Origin: Halonatronomonas sp051745085
Lineage (GTDB): Bacteria; Bacillota; Halanaerobiia; Halanaerobiales; Halarsenatibacteraceae
NCBI GenBank assembly: GCA_051745085.1
Contig: JBNJDR010000059.1
Span: 1-10,009, forward strand
Reading direction: 5' to 3'
Length of the DNA: 10,009 nt
The notes below the pieces were generated by a model. The model saw only the letters and a program-made list of their open reading frames with translations. It did no database searches and was not told where the DNA came from. The number at the start of each line of letters is the position of its first letter. Position 1 is the first letter of the stretch. Both the position numbers and the translations under genes were made by a program. Below, piece after piece: positions 6,726 through 10,009 of this stretch.

Positions 6726-6971
6726 ATGGCTTTCGTGTATATAGTTGAATGTCAGGATAACACCTATTATACGGGATATACCACTGATCCTGAGAGGAGA
6801 TTAGCTGAACACAATTCAGGAGAGGGAGCCAAATATACCCGGGGTCGAGCCCCGGTTAAACTGGTATACCTGGAAGAATACGAGAATAAAAAAGAAGCAA
6901 TGCAGCGAGAGTATCAAATAAAGCAGTTGACTCGAGCAGATAAATTAGAGCTAATAAATTCTTTTAAGTAG
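6726..6971 (+). CDS. Small GIY-YIG domain protein (UPF0213/YhbQ-like)
   Basis: An 81-residue protein consisting only of a GIY-YIG nuclease fold. The degenerate GIY part is VYIVEC (4-9) and the YIG part YTGYT (15-19); the likely catalytic arginine is R25 in ERRLAEHN and the metal-binding glutamate E62 in QREYQIK. The internal KYTRGRAPVKLVY segment is typical of the single-domain YhbQ/UPF0213 group, whose members are thought to act on DNA but have no settled cellular role. The start is the ATG at 6726 with AGGAG at 6716-6720; an in-frame ATG at 6699 lies inside the preceding gene and lacks a site. It follows the ferritin-like gene by 13 bases. Its last 8 bases overlap the 3' end of murB on the other strand, leaving no room for a terminator between them. 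Confidence 0.88.
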   Translation: MAFVYIVECQDNTYYTGYTTDPERRLAEHNSGEGAKYTRGRAPVKLVYLEEYENKKEAMQREYQIKQLTRADKLELINSFK

Positions 6972-7905
6972 ACCGATTATCCAATTCGGGTAGTTCATTA
7001 AACTGACCGACAAACCGTGGTTCAGGATATAGTTTAACTTTAAACTGCTGGTAAACTTTGTTTTGAATAACCTGCATAAGTTTTACGATATCGTGAGCGG
7101 TGGCATCCGCGTAATTGATGATGAAACCAGCATGTTTCTCCGAAACTTTAGCTCCGCCCATAGTTTTTCCCTTTAAGCCGGCTTTTTCGATGAGAGAGCC
7201 GGCATAATTATTTTTAGGACGTTTGAAAGCACTACCAGCGCTGGGGTATTCCATGGGCTGCTTGGCCCATCTCCGTTCATTTAGTTCTTCGATCTGCTGG
7301 TTTATCGCCTGCGGATCGTCCTGTTTCAGGGTAAAAGTAGCTGAAAGAGCAATCAGGTTTTCTTTCTGGAGAACGCTGCTCCGGTAGCCCAGCTGCAGGG
7401 ATTTTTTATCATAATTTTTCAGGTCTCTGCCAGGCTGATATAGTTTGGCAGAAGTGATAACGTCCTTAATCTCACCGCCGTAAGCCCCGGCATTCATGTA
7501 AACAGCCCCACCTAGACTGCCAGGAATACCGCTGGCGAACTCTAGTCCGGCCAGACCTGCTGCAGCGGTTTTTAGGCAGAGGTCTTCCAGGGAGACACCG
7601 GCCTGGGCGTTGACTGTGGTCTCTTCAAGCTTAATATCGTTTAACCTCTCTAAAGCGATGACTGCCCCCCGCATACCCTGATCAGAAACGATGATATTGC
7701 TACCGCCGCCTAAGACGAAGTAATCAACGTGATGGGCATGTAATTTTTTTATGGCCGTTATCAATTTCTCTTCGCTATCCGGCTTGAGGAATAATTCGGC
7801 CGGACCGCCGACTTTAAAGGTCGTATATTCGGCCATGGTTTCTTCCTGGAAGTAAGCGATATTTTCTGCTGTAAGTTCTTCTAATAATGACTTCTTGGCT
7901 TTCAT
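6964..7905 (-). CDS. murB: UDP-N-acetylenolpyruvoylglucosamine reductase MurB
   Basis: A 313-residue cytoplasmic FAD enzyme that reduces UDP-GlcNAc-enolpyruvate to UDP-MurNAc with NADPH, the second committed step of peptidoglycan synthesis. FAD-domain motifs are YTTFKVGGPAELF (27-39), LGGGSN (65-70) and the stretch ASGIPGSLGGAVYMNAGAYG. The substrate domain has LGYRSS with the conserved Arg, the catalytic serine S225 in PSAGSAFKRP, and the catalytic glutamate E295 in YPEPRFVG. The shorter 300-residue form of Gram-positive bacteria (type II) fits better than the longer E. coli form. The ATG follows the thiI stop with no intervening base, with a modest GGGAA site 10 bases upstream inside thiI, so translation is probably coupled. 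The 3' end overlaps the convergent GIY-YIG gene. It is the last gene of the minus-strand cluster visible here. Confidence 0.96.
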   Translation of the reverse strand: MKAKKSLLEELTAENIAYFQEETMAEYTTFKVGGPAELFLKPDSEEKLITAIKKLHAHHVDYFVLGGGSNIIVSDQGMRGAVIALERLNDIKLEETTVNAQAGVSLEDLCLKTAAAGLAGLEFASGIPGSLGGAVYMNAGAYGGEIKDVITSAKLYQPGRDLKNYDKKSLQLGYRSSVLQKENLIALSATFTLKQDDPQAINQQIEELNERRWAKQPMEYPSAGSAFKRPKNNYAGSLIEKAGLKGKTMGGAKVSEKHAGFIINYADATAHDIVKLMQVIQNKVYQQFKVKLYPEPRFVGQFNELPELDNRST

Positions 7906-9114
7906 TTACATATCATTCCCGGTTATAACTTCTTTTTCTATAGATTCATAAGCTGTCTCCATTAAATCCTCTATTTTCAGATCGCTTTCGATCAACTCAG
8001 TTTGGTTGATCCGCGGCCGGGTAATAGGAGATTCAGGCAAAAAGAGGCTGCAGCAGTCTTCATAAGGGCGATTGGAGATGCTGAATGTCTCGATCTCTTT
8101 TGCTATTTTTACGATGGTTGTTTTATCAAATGATAAAAGGGGACGGAGAACAGGCAGGGTAGATACATCGCCGATGGTTCTGAGGCTAGCTAAAGTCTGG
8201 CTTGCTACCTGGCCGACACTGTCACCTGTAATTAAAGCCTGTTCACCGATCTCTTCGCCTAATCTAGAGGCTATTCGCAGCATCATCCTTCTCAGGATGG
8301 TGATAGTATAATCATCGTGGCACTTGCTGTTGATCTGGCGCTGGATGTCCGTGATATTAGCAGTATACAAATCAGTAGGTCCATTATAAAGCGCCAGCTT
8401 ACGGGCCAAATCTTTTACCTTATTTAAGCTGCGCTCACTGGTGTAAGGAGGGGTATGAAAATGCAGGATGCTCAACTTGATCCCGCGCCTGATCAATTCC
8501 CATCCGGCCACAGGACTATCGATTCCTCCGGAAAGCAGCAGTAATGCACCTTCGCCGCTTCCCACCGGGAGTCCGCCTGTTCCTGAATATCTTTCAGCGA
8601 AAAGATAGACACCGCTTTTTCTGATATCAAGCTCGATTTTCAAATCTGGATCTTCTAGATCGACCGAAAGCAGCTCGGTGTCGCCTGTATTTACCCTGGT
8701 ATAAATATATGAACCCACCTCGGTGCTGATGTCCGGACTCTTCATCGGGAAAGTTTTATCTGCCCGGTTGGTTTCTATCCGAAAGCTAAACGGGAGTTTT
8801 CCGGCTTTTTCTTGATAGAGGGCATAAGCTGCTTCTTTAATATCGTCTAATTCTGCTCCAGGTTCTAACTTCACGGCTGGGCTAAATGAAACGATTCCCG
8901 GCAGCAATTGCATAGTTTTAATCACTTCATCCCCCAAATTTTCCTGTTCTTCTTCCAGATAAAGAAAAAAACGGCCGAAGGTCCGATCCAGAGTGAAGTC
9001 AAGTTTGCCGCCCAATCTCCTTTCGATATCGTTTTCTAAAGCTTCGGCGAAATCAGGAAAATTATTTCCCTTCAAGCCCATCTCGCCATATCTAATAATT
9101 ATTACTTTAAACAT
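7906..9114 (-). CDS. thiI: tRNA 4-thiouridine synthase ThiI (no rhodanese domain)
   Basis: A 402-residue cytoplasmic enzyme that adenylates uridine 8 of tRNA with ATP and replaces its oxygen with sulfur; in some bacteria it also delivers sulfur for the thiazole of thiamine. Domains: N-terminal ferredoxin-like region (about 1-60, beginning with IIRYGEMGLKGNN), THUMP (about 60-170) and the PP-loop adenylation domain with SGGIDS at 195-200, followed by ITGDSVGQVASQT and RPLLSFDK. The conserved cysteine that aligns with C344 of E. coli is C354 or C355 in YEDCCSLF. The chain ends soon after, so the sulfur-carrying rhodanese domain of E. coli ThiI is missing, as in Bacillus, where a dedicated NifS-like desulfurase (NifZ) supplies sulfur directly. 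The desulfurase gene 23 bases upstream fits that arrangement. GGGGG at 9124-9128 lies 9 bases before the ATG. Confidence 0.95.
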   Translation of the reverse strand: MFKVIIIRYGEMGLKGNNFPDFAEALENDIERRLGGKLDFTLDRTFGRFFLYLEEEQENLGDEVIKTMQLLPGIVSFSPAVKLEPGAELDDIKEAAYALYQEKAGKLPFSFRIETNRADKTFPMKSPDISTEVGSYIYTRVNTGDTELLSVDLEDPDLKIELDIRKSGVYLFAERYSGTGGLPVGSGEGALLLLSGGIDSPVAGWELIRRGIKLSILHFHTPPYTSERSLNKVKDLARKLALYNGPTDLYTANITDIQRQINSKCHDDYTITILRRMMLRIASRLGEEIGEQALITGDSVGQVASQTLASLRTIGDVSTLPVLRPLLSFDKTTIVKIAKEIETFSISNRPYEDCCSLFLPESPITRPRINQTELIESDLKIEDLMETAYESIEKEVITGNDM

Positions 9115-9137
9115 TAATTATTGCCCCCTTAAAGTCT

Positions 9138-10009
9138 TTAACTGAGAAAATCCAATTCTTCCTGGAGTGCTGATAAAAATTCATCTAGATCTGCTTTAGT
9201 ATTATCCTCACTCAGGCTAATCCGGATCGAACCTTCCGCCCGGGTCTGGCTCAAACCCATTTCCAGCAGAACCCGATCTGCTTTGCCCCGGCTGGAACTG
9301 CAGGCTGATCCGCTGGAGATGTAGATGTCTCTTTGGTTGAGTGCATTTACTATGACCTCGCCAGGCAGTCCCGGGCGGGATATATTGATTATATGAGGTG
9401 CCGATTCTCTGGGTGTATTAATCTTGATTTCAGGAAAATCCTTCTGCAGTTTTTCCAGTAAATAATTTTTGAGCCCGGTGGTCTTTAACTGAGCAGCCTG
9501 GTTCTTAAGGTCAGGTAGTTGGGATACCGCCTGGCCCAGGCCAGCTATTCCCGGCACATTTTCTGTGCCATTCCTGAGACCGTCTTCCTGACCACCGCCT
9601 AACAATAGAGGGGAAGCGTAAGAAGATCTGCGTAAATATAGAAATCCGATACCCTTCGGGCCGTGCACCTTATGGCCGCTGTAACTGGCCAAATCCAGGT
9701 TTAATTTTTCTGGAAAGCTTTTTATTTTTCCCAGAGCCTGGATGGCATCACTGTGAATCAAAATTTCAGGATTTATTTTTTTAGCCTGTTCGGCTATTTC
9801 TTTGATCGGTTGAACCGCTCCGGTTATGTTATTAACGTGCATAATCGAGATTAAAATTGTCTCTGGTCTAATAGCGGCAATCACTTGATCAGGAGAAACT
9901 ATTCCATCTGCTTCTGGAGCGATTTTCGTTAGAGAAAATCCTTCATTTTCCAGGCGTTGAAATTGATTATATAGGGAAGGGTGTTCGATTGAGGTAGAGA
10001 TAATATGAT
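9138..10009 (-). CDS. nifS: Cysteine desulfurase, NifS/IscS class, 5' end outside window
   Basis: Partial: 289 residues are visible and the frame stays open to the window edge. The stretch before 9884 (HIISTSIEHPSLYNQF and onward) clearly belongs to the protein, so the GTG at 9884 is an internal valine. The enzyme is a PLP-dependent aminotransferase-fold protein that takes sulfur from cysteine as a persulfide. Visible are the SIEHPS motif, HSDAIQA with the Asp that contacts the PLP pyridine, the PLP lysine in SGHKVHGPKG (codon 9669-9671), GGGQEDGLRNGTEN, and the persulfide cysteine in SGSACSSSRGKA (codon 9300-9302) on the long loop typical of the NifS/IscS group. The usual NNExG motif reads NNITG. 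The thiI gene follows 23 bases later, so ThiI is the most likely sulfur acceptor (NifZ-like role); a general Fe-S role is also possible. Confidence 0.94.
   Translation of the reverse strand, partial: HIISTSIEHPSLYNQFQRLENEGFSLTKIAPEADGIVSPDQVIAAIRPETILISIMHVNNITGAVQPIKEIAEQAKKINPEILIHSDAIQALGKIKSFPEKLNLDLASYSGHKVHGPKGIGFLYLRRSSYASPLLLGGGQEDGLRNGTENVPGIAGLGQAVSQLPDLKNQAAQLKTTGLKNYLLEKLQKDFPEIKINTPRESAPHIINISRPGLPGEVIVNALNQRDIYISSGSACSSSRGKADRVLLEMGLSQTRAEGSIRISLSEDNTKADLDEFLSALQEELDFLS

Noticed and set aside
6839..6855. GC-rich hairpin CCGGGG-TCGAG-CCCCGG that could terminate murB
   Set aside because: It lies within the conserved coding part of the GIY-YIG gene (RGRAPV) and no T run follows on either strand; probably a codon coincidence.
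9138..9884. Cysteine desulfurase starting at 9884
   Set aside because: The 41 codons between 9885 and the window edge continue a conserved desulfurase sequence, so the true start lies outside the window.

Overview
The window is ordinary chromosomal housekeeping and central-metabolism DNA from a moderately AT-rich, probably anaerobic, Firmicutes-type bacterium. The reasons are strong GGAGG-type ribosome binding sites, tightly packed operons, a two-subunit cobalamin-dependent methylmalonyl-CoA mutase, a class II (B12-dependent) ribonucleotide reductase, a rubredoxin-less rubrerythrin-like protein, and a ThiI without a rhodanese domain encoded next to its own cysteine desulfurase. Many proteins are rich in Glu/Asp, which would fit a halophilic or halotolerant anaerobe such as the Halanaerobiales, but that placement is inference. 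I see no mobile element, CRISPR array, tRNA or rRNA.

Bases 1-3610 (+ strand) are one operon: the 3' end of the mutase large subunit (mcmA1), the B12-binding small subunit (mcmA2), the mutase chaperone GTPase (meaB), methylmalonyl-CoA epimerase (mce) and a Glu/Leu/Phe/Val-type glutamate dehydrogenase. meaB/mce and mce/gdh each overlap by ATGA. Together they interconvert succinyl-CoA and (S)-methylmalonyl-CoA. The dehydrogenase could link this to 2-oxoglutarate and amino-acid nitrogen.

Bases 3643-3668 hold a perfect hairpin shared by two convergent transcription units. The minus-strand gene that follows (3690-6011) is nrdJ. The 224-bp divergent gap 6012-6235 contains the best regulatory signal of the window: two copies of CwATATATwG exactly 31 bp apart, the layout expected of a tandem NrdR operator. 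It also holds candidate promoters for both flanking genes.

Bases 6236-6971 (+) encode a ferritin-like/rubrerythrin-type diiron protein and a small GIY-YIG domain protein. The latter overlaps tail-to-tail by 8 bp with murB. Bases 6964-10009 (minus strand) read cysteine desulfurase (5' end outside the window) - thiI - murB: a sulfur-transfer pair for 4-thiouridine in tRNA (possibly also thiamine), followed with no gap by a peptidoglycan precursor enzyme.

I found no convincing undescribed system. The items most worth checking are the NrdR-like operator, the coupling of glutamate dehydrogenase to the mutase operon, and an unusual residue in a conserved motif of the cysteine desulfurase.
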